A stretch of 35,645 nucleotides of DNA from the NCBI GenBank assembly GCA_022508965.1, contig JAFLUD010000001.1, positions 64,761 through 100,405 of the forward strand, in the 5' to 3' direction. The position numbers were made by a program, and so were the translations under genes. This DNA comes from Oscillospiraceae bacterium. GTDB lineage: Bacteria; Bacillota; Clostridia; Oscillospirales; Ruminococcaceae. The notes under the pieces were generated by a model, which worked only from the letters and a program-made list of their open reading frames with translations, ran no database searches and was not told the origin of the DNA. Shown in pieces: positions 16,742 through 23,833 of the stretch (the stretch's first letter is position 1; every line of letters begins with the position of its first letter).

Positions 16742-17413
16742 TCAGCTTCTGGGAATGAATCTCGCAACCGCGCCCGCGAGGTTGTTGATAGGCATTGTCT
16801 GCAGGTAGATCTTGCCGGGACCTGTAACTACGGTGTTGAACAGTCCCTCACCGCCGAACAGAACGTTTCCTACGCCCTTAACGGTCTGAATGTCCATCGT
16901 GCAGGTCGCGGTCATCGCGGCAAGGTAGCCGGTGTCGATGAGCATCTGCTGTCCCTGCTGAAGCTCGTATTCAACAACGTATCCGTCGATCTCTACGAAC
17001 GCCATGCCCGTGCCGTGCAGACGCTGCATAATAAAGCCTTCGCCGCCGAAGAAGCCTGCGCCGATCTTTTTCTGGAATGCTACGGAGAATTCTACGCCCG
17101 GTTCGGAAGCAAGATAGCCGCCCTTCTGTACGATCATGTCGCCCTTACTGATATCAAAGGGAATGATCGAACCCGGAACGCTGGACGCGAACGCGATCAT
17201 TCCGGGACCGCCCTCCGCCGAATATGTATTCGTGAAAATGGATTCTCCCGAGAACATCTTGCCGAGTGCCTTGCCGAAGCCGCCTGTGCCGGTGGACATC
17301 TTCATGTTGGGGGTCATCCACGACATTGCACCCTTCTGACAGTTTACCGACTCGTTTGCGTCAAGGTATACCAGTACGACGGGCATCGGTTCGCCTTTGA
17401 TTTCATATCTCAT
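16742..17413 (-). CDS. AIM24/TIGR00266 family protein
   Basis: This 223-residue protein belongs to the AIM24 (former DUF124) family, a double beta-roll/beta-helix fold found in bacteria and in yeast mitochondria; its bacterial role is not established. Typical features are the short N-terminal MRYEIKGEPMPVV, ESVNCQKGAMSWMTPN, many glycine-rich turns (GGFGKALGKMFSGES, GGYLASEPGVEF) and FFGGEGFIMQRLHG. There is no signal peptide or membrane helix, so it is probably cytosolic. It lies 57 bp upstream of glgA with no terminator between, so the two may be co-transcribed from the strong promoter at 17468-17496. A ribosome-binding AAGGAG precedes the ATG by about 7 nt. A link to glycogen is only suggested by position. 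Confidence 0.88.
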   Translation of the reverse strand: MRYEIKGEPMPVVLVYLDANESVNCQKGAMSWMTPNMKMSTGTGGFGKALGKMFSGESIFTNTYSAEGGPGMIAFASSVPGSIIPFDISKGDMIVQKGGYLASEPGVEFSVAFQKKIGAGFFGGEGFIMQRLHGTGMAFVEIDGYVVEYELQQGQQMLIDTGYLAAMTATCTMDIQTVKGVGNVLFGGEGLFNTVVTGPGKIYLQTMPINNLAGAVARFIPRS

Positions 17414-17446
17414 AGCTAAATCTCCTTGAATGTTTATTATTTTTCA

Positions 17447-17459
17447 CGGCAGATTGCCG
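17447..17459 (-). other. Small 5'-end hairpin in the AIM24 gene leader
   Basis: CGGCA-gat-TGCCG (plus-strand reading) forms a 5-bp stem with a 3-nt loop almost exactly at the predicted transcript start, near 17461. A 5'-terminal stem often stabilises mRNA against RNase E/J or RppH-dependent decay; alternatively it is an operator. Both are inference. Confidence 0.35.
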
Positions 17460-17467
17460 CTGTTTTT

Positions 17468-17496
17468 ATTATACAACATTTTCTATAAATTGTCAA
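17468..17496 (-). promoter_or_regulatory. Perfect-consensus promoter of the AIM24-family gene
   Basis: Minus-strand TTGACA (17491-17496) and TATAAT (17468-17473), both exact consensus, are separated by 17 bp. The leader to the ATG is about 47 nt. This is among the strongest-looking promoters in the window. Confidence 0.88.
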
Positions 17497-17536
17497 GTAA
17501 ATACAATTATTTTATTTTTGATATTGATTATCAATT

Positions 17537-18106
17537 TCATAAGGTCGATATGAAAAAAATATACAGCGCGGTCGTGATAAGGGTGAACGGGAATTCACCT
17601 ACAAAAAAGATCGCTGTTGCCGCGGCTGCCGCTGCCGAGATAATTCCCGCGGCTTTGGTGACCTTGTCCACGTTTTCGGGGCGGCATACGCGGATCGCCA
17701 GCATTTTCAGCAGCGACGCGCCGTCCAATTCCCCTAAAGGCAGAAGGTTGAAAATTCCCGTGAACAGATTTATCGCGGCAGCCGCGTCGTTTCCCAGAAA
17801 ACGGAAAACCGCCGCCGCTATGAAATTCGCCGCGCACCCCGCTGACAGTATCAGCGCTTTTGCAAACGGCTTCGCGCGGTCGGTACTGTCGGAGGAAATG
17901 CGTATTCCCGCGCCGTAAAAGGTTATTTTGTCCGCGGTTATCCCGAAAATCAGCATCAGCGCCAGATGAGCCAGCTCGTGCAGTCCGCAGGCACAAAGCG
18001 CGGCTATCCCGAAGCCCGAATTGTCGAGCAGCAGGAACAGCGTTATTACCGCGAAAAAGGAAAAATCCAACCGCACCTGCGTTTGTTTCAGTCTTAATTC
18101 GATCAT
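17537..18106 (-). CDS. Small M50-family (site-2 protease-like) membrane metalloprotease
   Basis: A 189-residue, highly hydrophobic protein with the zinc-protease motif HELAH at residues 43-47 and a second motif NLLPLGELDG about 90 residues later, which supplies the aspartate zinc ligand. The order and spacing match the SpoIVFB/S2P group of intramembrane proteases, which cleave substrates such as pro-sigma-K or anti-sigma factors. There is no PDZ domain, unlike the rseP product at 8549-9652. No SpoIVFA-like partner is adjacent. The ATG at 18104-18106 lacks a clear ribosome-binding site; a TACAAT at 18112-18117 might be a -10 for a near-leaderless message. The gene lies alone between the ilvD terminator and the AIM24 promoter. 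The substrate is unknown. Confidence 0.85.
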   Translation of the reverse strand: MIELRLKQTQVRLDFSFFAVITLFLLLDNSGFGIAALCACGLHELAHLALMLIFGITADKITFYGAGIRISSDSTDRAKPFAKALILSAGCAANFIAAAVFRFLGNDAAAAINLFTGIFNLLPLGELDGASLLKMLAIRVCRPENVDKVTKAAGIISAAAAAATAIFFVGEFPFTLITTALYIFFISTL

Positions 18107-18136
18107 ACTGAATTGTATGCACCGGTTGTCCGATTT

Positions 18137-18161
18137 AGAAGCAAGATATTCAGAAGCAAGA
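18137..18161. repeat. Direct repeat of AGAAGCAAGA
   Basis: The 10-mer AGAAGCAAGA occurs at 18137-18146 and again at 18152-18161, 15 bp apart, in the gap between the ilvD terminator and the M50 gene. The function is unknown; it could be an activator site for the M50 gene or a chance duplication. Confidence 0.3.
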
Positions 18162-18185
18162 AAGAGGCAGGTTGCCCTGCCTCTT
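18162..18185 (-). terminator. Intrinsic terminator after ilvD
   Basis: AAGAGGCAGG and CCTGCCTCTT form a perfect 10-bp stem with a 4-nt loop, 8 nt past the ilvD stop. The minus-strand tail TCTTGCTTCTG is pyrimidine-rich. It should separate ilvD from the M50 gene. Confidence 0.8.
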
Positions 18186-18193
18186 GGGTTTAT

Positions 18194-19849
18194 TTAATCA
18201 GCGAATACAGCACCCGTATTAGATGACGTTACCAGCTTCGCGTAGCGCTTGAGGTAGCCGTCGAGCTGCTTGGGCGGGAGAGTTCCCTTTGCCTTGCGCT
18301 CGGCTATTACCGCGTCGTCAACCAGCAGCGTGATGCTTCTGTTGGGAATGTCGATGTGGATCTTGTCGCCGTCCTCTACAAACGCAATAAGTCCGCCCTC
18401 CGCAGCTTCGGGGGAAACGTGTCCGACTGCCGCGCCTCTGGACGCGCCGCTGAAGCGTCCGTCGGTTATCAGCGCAACGCTGCCGTCCAAGCCCTTGCCG
18501 ACTATTGCCGCCGTGGGAGCCAGCATCTCGGGCATTCCCGGTCCGCCTTTGGGTCCCTCATAGCGGATCACCACAACGTCGCCCGCTTTGATCTCGCCGC
18601 CCAAGATTGCGTCGCACGCGAGCTGTTCTCCGTCGAATACTCTCGCGGTTCCCGTGAAATCCATCATCTCGGGCTTTACAGCGCCCTGCTTTACAACGGA
18701 GCCGTTCTCGGCGAGATTTCCCGAGAGGATCGCGATCCCGCCGTCTTTTCTGATGGGTTCCTCAACAGTATGAACGACAACTCCGTCGGCGTTTCTTGCT
18801 GCCGCGATGCGCTCCTTCTGAGTTCCGCTTACAGTGAGAACGTCCTCGTTGATATGACCGCCCTTCGCGAGTTCCTTTATCACCGTCTGGATCCCTCCGA
18901 CGTCGTTAAGGTCGGTAATGAAAACGCTGCTCGCGGGGTTGAGCTTTGCGAGCTGGGGAGTTTTGCGGCTCATAGCGTCGATGTCCGAGAGCTTGATGTC
19001 AACTCCCGCCTCGTGGGCTATCGCCAGCAGGTGCAGAACGGTATTTGAGGAAGCGCCTATCGCCATATCGGTCGCCAGGGCGTTCTCCATATTCTTCTTT
19101 GTGAGGATATCAAGCGGGCGGATGTTCTGCTTTACAAGCTCTACCGCGCGTTCGCCGGATTCCTTTGCAAGACGGCGGCGCGCCGAATTTACCGCAGGCT
19201 CGGTTCCCGCGGTCGGGAGCGCAAGTCCTATCGCTTCGGTAAGGCAGTTCATGGAGTTCGCGGTGTACATTCCCGAGCAGGAGCCGCAGGTAGGACACGC
19301 GTTGTTCTCATAATCCTTGATAACGTCGTCGCCGATCTCGCCGTTGGTGTACTGCCCTATCGCCTCGTAAATTTCCGAGTAACCTACTCTCTTTCCCTGA
19401 ACGCAGCCGGGGTTCATAGGTCCGCCGCTTACGAAGATAGCGGGGAGGTTCATACGCGCCGCTGCCATTACCATTCCCGGAACGATCTTGTCGCAGTTGG
19501 GAATGAACACCACTCCGTCGAGCGGGTGGGCTGTCAGCATTACTTCGATGCTGTCGGCGATGAGTTCTCTGGAAGCGAGAGAATATCTCATGCCCTTGTG
19601 ATTCATCGCAAGTCCGTCGCACACGCCGATCGTGAAGAACTCGAACGGCACGCCGCCCGCGTTTCTGATACCGTCCTTGACGTAGCGCGAAATCTCGTGC
19701 AGGTGCTGGTGTCCGGGGACATAGTCGCTCGCGGCGCATACCACCGCGATAAACGGACGGTGCATTTCGCTGTCCGTTACTCCCAAAGACTTCAATACCG
19801 CTCTGTGAGGCGTTTTTTCTACGCCCTCTTTAATTAGATCCGATCTCAT
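18194..19849 (-). CDS. ilvD: Dihydroxy-acid dehydratase IlvD
   Basis: IlvD dehydrates 2,3-dihydroxy acids to 2-keto acids in valine, isoleucine and pantothenate synthesis, using an Fe-S cluster and Mg2+. The 551-residue protein has the normal length and the cluster cysteines in NCDKIVPGM and [18 protein letters not shown], plus [19 protein letters not shown] toward the C-terminus. A GGAAGG ribosome-binding site lies upstream of the ATG with a long spacing (about 11 nt). The glucokinase gene ends 43 bp upstream; I see no clear promoter in that gap, so ilvD is probably co-transcribed. No ilvB, ilvN, ilvC or leu genes are nearby, which is unusual because ilvD often sits with them. Confidence 0.97.
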   Translation of the reverse strand: MRSDLIKEGVEKTPHRAVLKSLGVTDSEMHRPFIAVVCAASDYVPGHQHLHEISRYVKDGIRNAGGVPFEFFTIGVCDGLAMNHKGMRYSLASRELIADSIEVMLTAHPLDGVVFIPNCDKIVPGMVMAAARMNLPAIFVSGGPMNPGCVQGKRVGYSEIYEAIGQYTNGEIGDDVIKDYENNACPTCGSCSGMYTANSMNCLTEAIGLALPTAGTEPAVNSARRRLAKESGERAVELVKQNIRPLDILTKKNMENALATDMAIGASSNTVLHLLAIAHEAGVDIKLSDIDAMSRKTPQLAKLNPASSVFITDLNDVGGIQTVIKELAKGGHINEDVLTVSGTQKERIAAARNADGVVVHTVEEPIRKDGGIAILSGNLAENGSVVKQGAVKPEMMDFTGTARVFDGEQLACDAILGGEIKAGDVVVIRYEGPKGGPGMPEMLAPTAAIVGKGLDGSVALITDGRFSGASRGAAVGHVSPEAAEGGLIAFVEDGDKIHIDIPNRSITLLVDDAVIAERKAKGTLPPKQLDGYLKRYAKLVTSSNTGAVFAD

Positions 19850-19892
19850 TTTCTTAAGTACCTTCCTTTTGATTTATTTTTAGAGTTGACCT

Positions 19893-20861
19893 TTAGCTTT
19901 TATGGAGCATTGCGGCTCCGATTATTCCCGCGTCGTTGCCTAGGCTGCAAACGGCGATCTCGGTGTTTTTCGCGGAATTTTTGGAGTAGACCTGCTCCAT
20001 TGTTTTCTCGCGAAGCGGCACCAGCAGCGCGTCGCCCTCGTTGCAGACACCGCCGCCGATACACAGAATATCCGGCTGGAACGTGTTTATCACGTTCGCT
20101 ATTCCGCAGGCTAAGTATTTTATATACCGCTCGGTGACTGCTTTTCCGACCGCGTCGCCGCGCTTCATCGCGACAAAGGCTGTTCTGCCGCTGAATCTGC
20201 CCTCCGATTTCACAGCCTCCCACATTAGGGAATCGGGGTGTACTTCCGCGGCGTCGCGCGTCATTCTCACAAGTCCCGTAGCCGACGAATACGCCTCGAA
20301 GCAGCCGCGCCGTCCGCAGGAGCAGAGCGCGCCGTCAACCTCGATCACGGTATGACCGATCTCGCCGCCCGCGAAGTTGGAACCGCGGTAGATCTTGCCG
20401 TCGATGATTATTCCCGCGCCGACGCCCGTGCCGAGCGTTATTATGATCGCGTTTTTACTGCCCTTTGCTCCGCCTGCGCAGAATTCTCCGAATGCCGCCG
20501 CGTTTGCGTCGTTTTCGAGATACACCTTGACGCCGAACTCGTCCTCGATGTCCTTTTGCAGCGGAACATTCACAAAACCAAGATTGCTGGCGAACTCCAC
20601 AACGCCGCTTTCGCTGTTGCAGATGCCCGGACAGCCAATGCCTATGGAGCTTATGTCCGACGGGGAAATTCCCGCCTCCTCGCACGCCAGCCGCACCGCG
20701 GTTTTCATTCCGCCCACGACCTCTTCATACTTCGGAAAGCCCGCGTCCTTGCCGCGCGGGTGGGTCTTTACCTTAGACCGCGCGATTATCTTACATTCTT
20801 CGTTTACAACTCCGCAGGCGATGTTCGTTCCGCCTACGTCTATTCCTATGTAATATGCCAC
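19893..20861 (-). CDS. glcK: ROK-family glucokinase
   Basis: The product phosphorylates glucose with ATP, feeding glycolysis and, through glucose-6-phosphate, glycogen synthesis. The 322-residue protein has the ATP phosphate loop GIDVGGTNIACGVV at the N-terminus, ENDANAAAFGE with the catalytic Asp, GTGVGAGIIIDG, and the ROK zinc motif GHTVIEVDG followed by CSCGRRGCFEAYSS. It lacks an N-terminal DNA-binding domain, so it is a kinase rather than a ROK repressor. The start is GTG (20859-20861) with GGAGGTG upstream. It follows the LUD gene by 19 bp. Specificity for glucose is inferred from similarity. Confidence 0.92.
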   Translation of the reverse strand: MAYYIGIDVGGTNIACGVVNEECKIIARSKVKTHPRGKDAGFPKYEEVVGGMKTAVRLACEEAGISPSDISSIGIGCPGICNSESGVVEFASNLGFVNVPLQKDIEDEFGVKVYLENDANAAAFGEFCAGGAKGSKNAIIITLGTGVGAGIIIDGKIYRGSNFAGGEIGHTVIEVDGALCSCGRRGCFEAYSSATGLVRMTRDAAEVHPDSLMWEAVKSEGRFSGRTAFVAMKRGDAVGKAVTERYIKYLACGIANVINTFQPDILCIGGGVCNEGDALLVPLREKTMEQVYSKNSAKNTEIAVCSLGNDAGIIGAAMLHKS

Positions 20862-20880
20862 TGCGCACCTCCAACTGCAA

Positions 20881-21498
20881 TCAATATCCGAGTTCCTCGT
20901 TTACTAAGATCACCTTAATTCTGTCGGGGTGGCGCTGTTGGGCGAGCGTTACATACGAACAGCATATTCTCGCGTCGCTGTGACAGTGCTGACATTCTCC
21001 CACCTTAGCGCAGGGGGTCGCGCAATTAAGCCGCACGGTATTCTTCGGAGCGGCGGTTTTCTCAACGCGGAGCTTCGCTTCCCCGATATCCTTGACGATC
21101 TTATTCACTCCAGCGACTACAATTACCTGCTTTGGTCCGAAGATCATTGCAGAGACGCGGTTTCCGTTGCCGTCGACGTTGTACAGCTCGCCGTTTTCGG
21201 TTATCGCGTTGGAGCTTGACAGGAACGTATCGGATATGAACGCCTTGCGCATTATCTCGCCCTGCTCTTCGGGAGTGGTTCCCGCGGAACGGTCGAGGTA
21301 GGTTTCCTTAAACTCGTTCATCAGCAGGTCGATAACGCCGCTTTCTTTAAGCGTCATCGAGCCGCCGGAGGTTATCAGCTTATCGTTCTTCACAAGCTCG
21401 CGTATCAGCTCGTACAGCGTCTCGCGGTTCTCGACAAAATACGGCTTCATTTTGTTCTTCGCCAGGTTATCCATTGTTTTTTGAATTCTCTCGTCCAT
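20881..21498 (-). CDS. LUD-domain (LutC/DUF162-like) protein
   Basis: This 205-residue protein is a stand-alone LUD-domain protein. LUD domains occur in LutB/LutC lactate-oxidation proteins, but many single-domain Firmicute members have no proven role. The N-terminal part has the family's ITSGGSMTLKESGV phosphate-loop-like segment, then SSNAITENGELYNVDGNGNR and GPKQVIVVAGVNKIV. The C-terminal end has a cysteine cluster (ATPCAKVGECQHCHSDARIC) likely to bind metal or Fe-S. A GAGGAGG site lies 5 nt before the ATG. Genes lutA and lutB are not adjacent, so a lactate function is not supported by context. It sits between the LCP-like gene and glucokinase. Confidence 0.85.
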   Translation of the reverse strand: MDERIQKTMDNLAKNKMKPYFVENRETLYELIRELVKNDKLITSGGSMTLKESGVIDLLMNEFKETYLDRSAGTTPEEQGEIMRKAFISDTFLSSSNAITENGELYNVDGNGNRVSAMIFGPKQVIVVAGVNKIVKDIGEAKLRVEKTAAPKNTVRLNCATPCAKVGECQHCHSDARICCSYVTLAQQRHPDRIKVILVNEELGY

Positions 21499-21520
21499 GC
21501 TGTCCTCCTCGTAAGTCCTC

Positions 21521-22414
21521 TTAAATAAGTCCCGCCTTTTGCTGTATTGTTGTAACCGAATTCTCGGAGATCACAAAGCTGCCGTCATCGCCGTATTCTC
21601 CGTAAGGAATATAATACTCGGCGGGAGATACGCCGCCGTATTCCGCGGTGTTGAGCAGCGCCGCCTTATGCGATTTGAACGTCTGCTCGGTGAGGTTGGT
21701 GTCGGAATAATCGGTGATCATTCTGAAATAGTTGTCAAGCAGCGAGCTGTCCTTTAGCGTGCGGAAATTCTGATTCACAAGCTCGCTGAGCATCGAGCCT
21801 ATGCAATTGAAGCGGTAGGACTCGCCCTCGCCGTAATCGGCAAGCATCATCAGTCGGAACAGCGTTTCGGCGGTAAGTCGCTGGGTCCCCGCGTTTACCG
21901 TTTCTACGTCGGAGCCGTCGTTTATTATCACGGTGTCCATCATGTCAAAGTTTACATTGCCGAAGACAGTTATCAGATTTATAAAGCCCGTTCTGTCCAT
22001 CTTCGCGTAGAAATCGCAGTTCACGCCGACGGCTTTTTCGACCGCTTCCACGACCTTTCCCCCGCCCTGCGCCGCGTAGACGTTCGGCAGCGTTCTGTCC
22101 TCGCTCGGCATACTTATTCCGTTCGGCAGCGGCACAAACGTCACTCTGTTTTCGACGGCGTTGTATTCCACCAGCATAAAAAGCTCGGGATTGTCGGATT
22201 CTTTATCGGCGAGCATTGCAAGCATATTGAAGTTCTGCTCGGAGGTCGGACGGAAATTTTCGTCAAGCTCGCCTGTCTTGTCCAGTCCCACGGGATCGCT
22301 TTGTTCAGGAAAAAGATACCATCTGAACGCGAATATCGCTACTATCGCAAATACCAACGCTATTGCAAACGAAATAAAATAAATATACCAGTTACTTTTT
22401 CTGCGAACTGCCAT
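21521..22414 (-). CDS. LCP (LytR-CpsA-Psr)-like membrane protein, probably catalytically degenerate
   Basis: The 297-residue protein has a short basic N-terminus, one membrane helix (about residues 8-30) and an extracellular domain resembling LCP transferases, which attach wall polymers to peptidoglycan. The LCP-like pattern is seen in NFNMLAMLADKE, LFMLVEYNAVENRVTFVPLP, a KVVEAVEKAVGVNCDFYAKMD segment and GFINLITVFGNVNFDM, then a LTAETLFRLMMLAD helix. Residues normally used for catalysis look lost: the expected RSD motif reads NPELFM and the PRD motif reads LPNGIS. It may therefore bind polyprenyl-linked polymers without transferring them, or have another role. Start ATG with GAGG upstream. 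First gene of the LCP-LUD-glcK-ilvD series. Confidence 0.75.
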   Translation of the reverse strand: MAVRRKSNWYIYFISFAIALVFAIVAIFAFRWYLFPEQSDPVGLDKTGELDENFRPTSEQNFNMLAMLADKESDNPELFMLVEYNAVENRVTFVPLPNGISMPSEDRTLPNVYAAQGGGKVVEAVEKAVGVNCDFYAKMDRTGFINLITVFGNVNFDMMDTVIINDGSDVETVNAGTQRLTAETLFRLMMLADYGEGESYRFNCIGSMLSELVNQNFRTLKDSSLLDNYFRMITDYSDTNLTEQTFKSHKAALLNTAEYGGVSPAEYYIPYGEYGDDGSFVISENSVTTIQQKAGLI

Positions 22415-22448
22415 AATTTTCCTCTTTTCTGAAAATTCAATAAAACTA

Positions 22449-22477
22449 TTGATTTTTTCCCCAAACAGTAATATAAT
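22449..22477 (+). promoter_or_regulatory. Promoter of alr
   Basis: TTGATT (22449-22454), 17 bp, TATAAT (22472-22477) on the plus strand. The predicted start near 22484 gives a leader of about 157 nt. The promoter lies upstream of, and faces, the minus-strand LCP promoter, so the two transcripts overlap. Confidence 0.72.
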
Positions 22478-22570
22478 AGTTTAATAGAGAATAGTTGTTA
22501 GCAGATAGTTACAAGAAATCAAAAGCTCAATAAAATTGCCGAAGAGTGATTTTAATCCAAATAACCAGCA

Positions 22571-22592
22571 ACTAATCGCTAATCACTAATAA
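22571..22592. repeat. Imperfect CTAATC(G/A) tandem repeat at the LCP transcription start
   Basis: Reading the plus strand, CTAATCG, CTAATCA and CTAATAA occur head to tail at about 22572-22592, directly at the predicted minus-strand start site. This could be a slippage tract or a cluster of half-sites for a regulator. Confidence 0.4.
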
Positions 22593-22594
22593 CT

Positions 22595-22623
22595 AGTATA
22601 CCACATTTATTCCGAAATTTCAA
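22595..22623 (-). promoter_or_regulatory. Promoter of the LCP-LUD-glcK-ilvD series
   Basis: On the minus strand TTGAAA (22618-22623), 17 bp, TATACT (22595-22600), with TGG before the -10. The predicted start near 22588 leaves a leader of about 174 nt before the LCP start codon. Short CTAATCR-like repeats (22571-22592) lie at the start site. Confidence 0.72.
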
Positions 22624-22640
22624 GATATTGAGGTAAAGGT

Positions 22641-23777
22641 ATGAATAATTTTTATTGGAGAACCTGGGCGGAGATAAATCTTGACGTTTTAAAGCGAAAT
22701 ATCGCGAAGATCAGAGAACTTTCGCAGGGTAAAGAGATCATCGCCGTTGTCAAGGCGAACGCCTACGGTCACGGGGACGTCGGCTGCGCCCGGGCACTCA
22801 ACAAGTGCGGGATAAAGAGGTTTGCGGTTTCCAATTTATGGGAGGCGCAGCGGCTCTCCTCCTGTGATATCGAGGGCGAGATACTTATTTTCGGTTACTG
22901 CGATATCTCGCTGATATTCGAGAATCTCGACCGCAACTACATCTTCACCGTCGGCGATACCGAATACGCCGGGAAGCTGTCGGAGGCTGCCGAGGAAAGA
23001 AACGTTAAAATTCCCGTACATATCAAGATCGACACGGGAATGAGCCGCGTCGGAGTAAACACCGAACAGCAGCTTGACTATATTCTCGGGCTTAGGGGGT
23101 TGGACTGCCGCGCGGGATATACGCACTTTGCGGTTGCGGACAGCCTGCTTTCCGAGGACGTCAGCTTCACCGATTTACAGCAGCGGCGGCTTTTGGAAAT
23201 GTGCAAAAAACGCGGACTTCCCACACATTCTCAAAACAGCGGCGGCATCATCTACCACGGGGATTTTGAGGGGGATTTTGTCCGCGCGGGCATCGTGATG
23301 TACGGGCAGCGCCCCGACGCGCGGTTTCCGCTGCCTGAGGGGATCGCTCCGATATTCCAGCTGAAAACGATCGTCAGCCAACTGAAAACCATCGGCGAGG
23401 GCGACACGGTAAGCTACGGCAGGACCTTTACCGCTTCCCGAGAAACGCGGCTGGCACTGGTTGCCTGCGGATATGCCGACGGCTTTAACAGGCGTCTTTC
23501 GGGCAGCTGGAGCGTTATCGTGAACGGAAAGCACGCGCCTATCTGCGGACGTATCTGCATGGATCAGACGCTTATCGACGTTACGGATATTCCCGATGTT
23601 AAGATCGGGGACGTTGTTACCATTTACTCGGGCGACCCCGATGAGACGTGCTCCATCGACCGCGCCGCCGAGCAGGTGGGTACGATAAACTACGAGCTGC
23701 TTTGCGCTATCGGAACGAGGGTCCCGAGAATTTATATAGAGGACGGAATGGAGACCGAGATACAGCGGTACATATAA
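22641..23777 (+). CDS. alr: Alanine racemase
   Basis: Alr interconverts L- and D-alanine with PLP and supplies D-Ala for peptidoglycan. The 378-residue protein begins with WRTWAEINLDVLKRNI and has the PLP lysine in VVKANAYGHG, the HIKIDTGMSRVGV segment, GIVMYGQRP and the second catalytic-base region VSYGRTFTASRETRLALVACGYADG, followed by GRICMDQTLIDVTDI. Length and motifs match the free-standing biosynthetic enzyme, not the membrane-fused VanT type. The start ATG has GAGG about 7 nt upstream. It is the only plus-strand gene between 1 and 29000, runs convergently into the amidase gene and ends at a strong bidirectional terminator. Confidence 0.97.
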   Translation: MNNFYWRTWAEINLDVLKRNIAKIRELSQGKEIIAVVKANAYGHGDVGCARALNKCGIKRFAVSNLWEAQRLSSCDIEGEILIFGYCDISLIFENLDRNYIFTVGDTEYAGKLSEAAEERNVKIPVHIKIDTGMSRVGVNTEQQLDYILGLRGLDCRAGYTHFAVADSLLSEDVSFTDLQQRRLLEMCKKRGLPTHSQNSGGIIYHGDFEGDFVRAGIVMYGQRPDARFPLPEGIAPIFQLKTIVSQLKTIGEGDTVSYGRTFTASRETRLALVACGYADGFNRRLSGSWSVIVNGKHAPICGRICMDQTLIDVTDIPDVKIGDVVTIYSGDPDETCSIDRAAEQVGTINYELLCAIGTRVPRIYIEDGMETEIQRYI

Positions 23778-23796
23778 CGTTTTATTATATTACAAT

Positions 23797-23825
23797 AAAG
23801 GGTGCGACTTTTGATCGCACCCTTT
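23797..23825. terminator. Bidirectional terminator between alr and the amidase gene
   Basis: AAAGGGTGCGA (23797-23807) and TCGCACCCTTT (23815-23825) form an 11-bp perfect stem with a 7-nt loop. The plus-strand tail is CTTTTTGATT, good for alr. On the minus strand the A-rich 5' flank and T-containing tail suit the convergent amidase message as well. Confidence 0.85.
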
Positions 23826-23833
23826 CTTTTTGA

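Noticed and set aside
17523-17535. ATTGAT-t-ATCAAT palindrome after the M50 gene as a Fur-type box
   Set aside because: It only loosely resembles the Fur consensus, is AT-rich enough to occur by chance and lies about 30 bp upstream of a promoter with no iron gene nearby.
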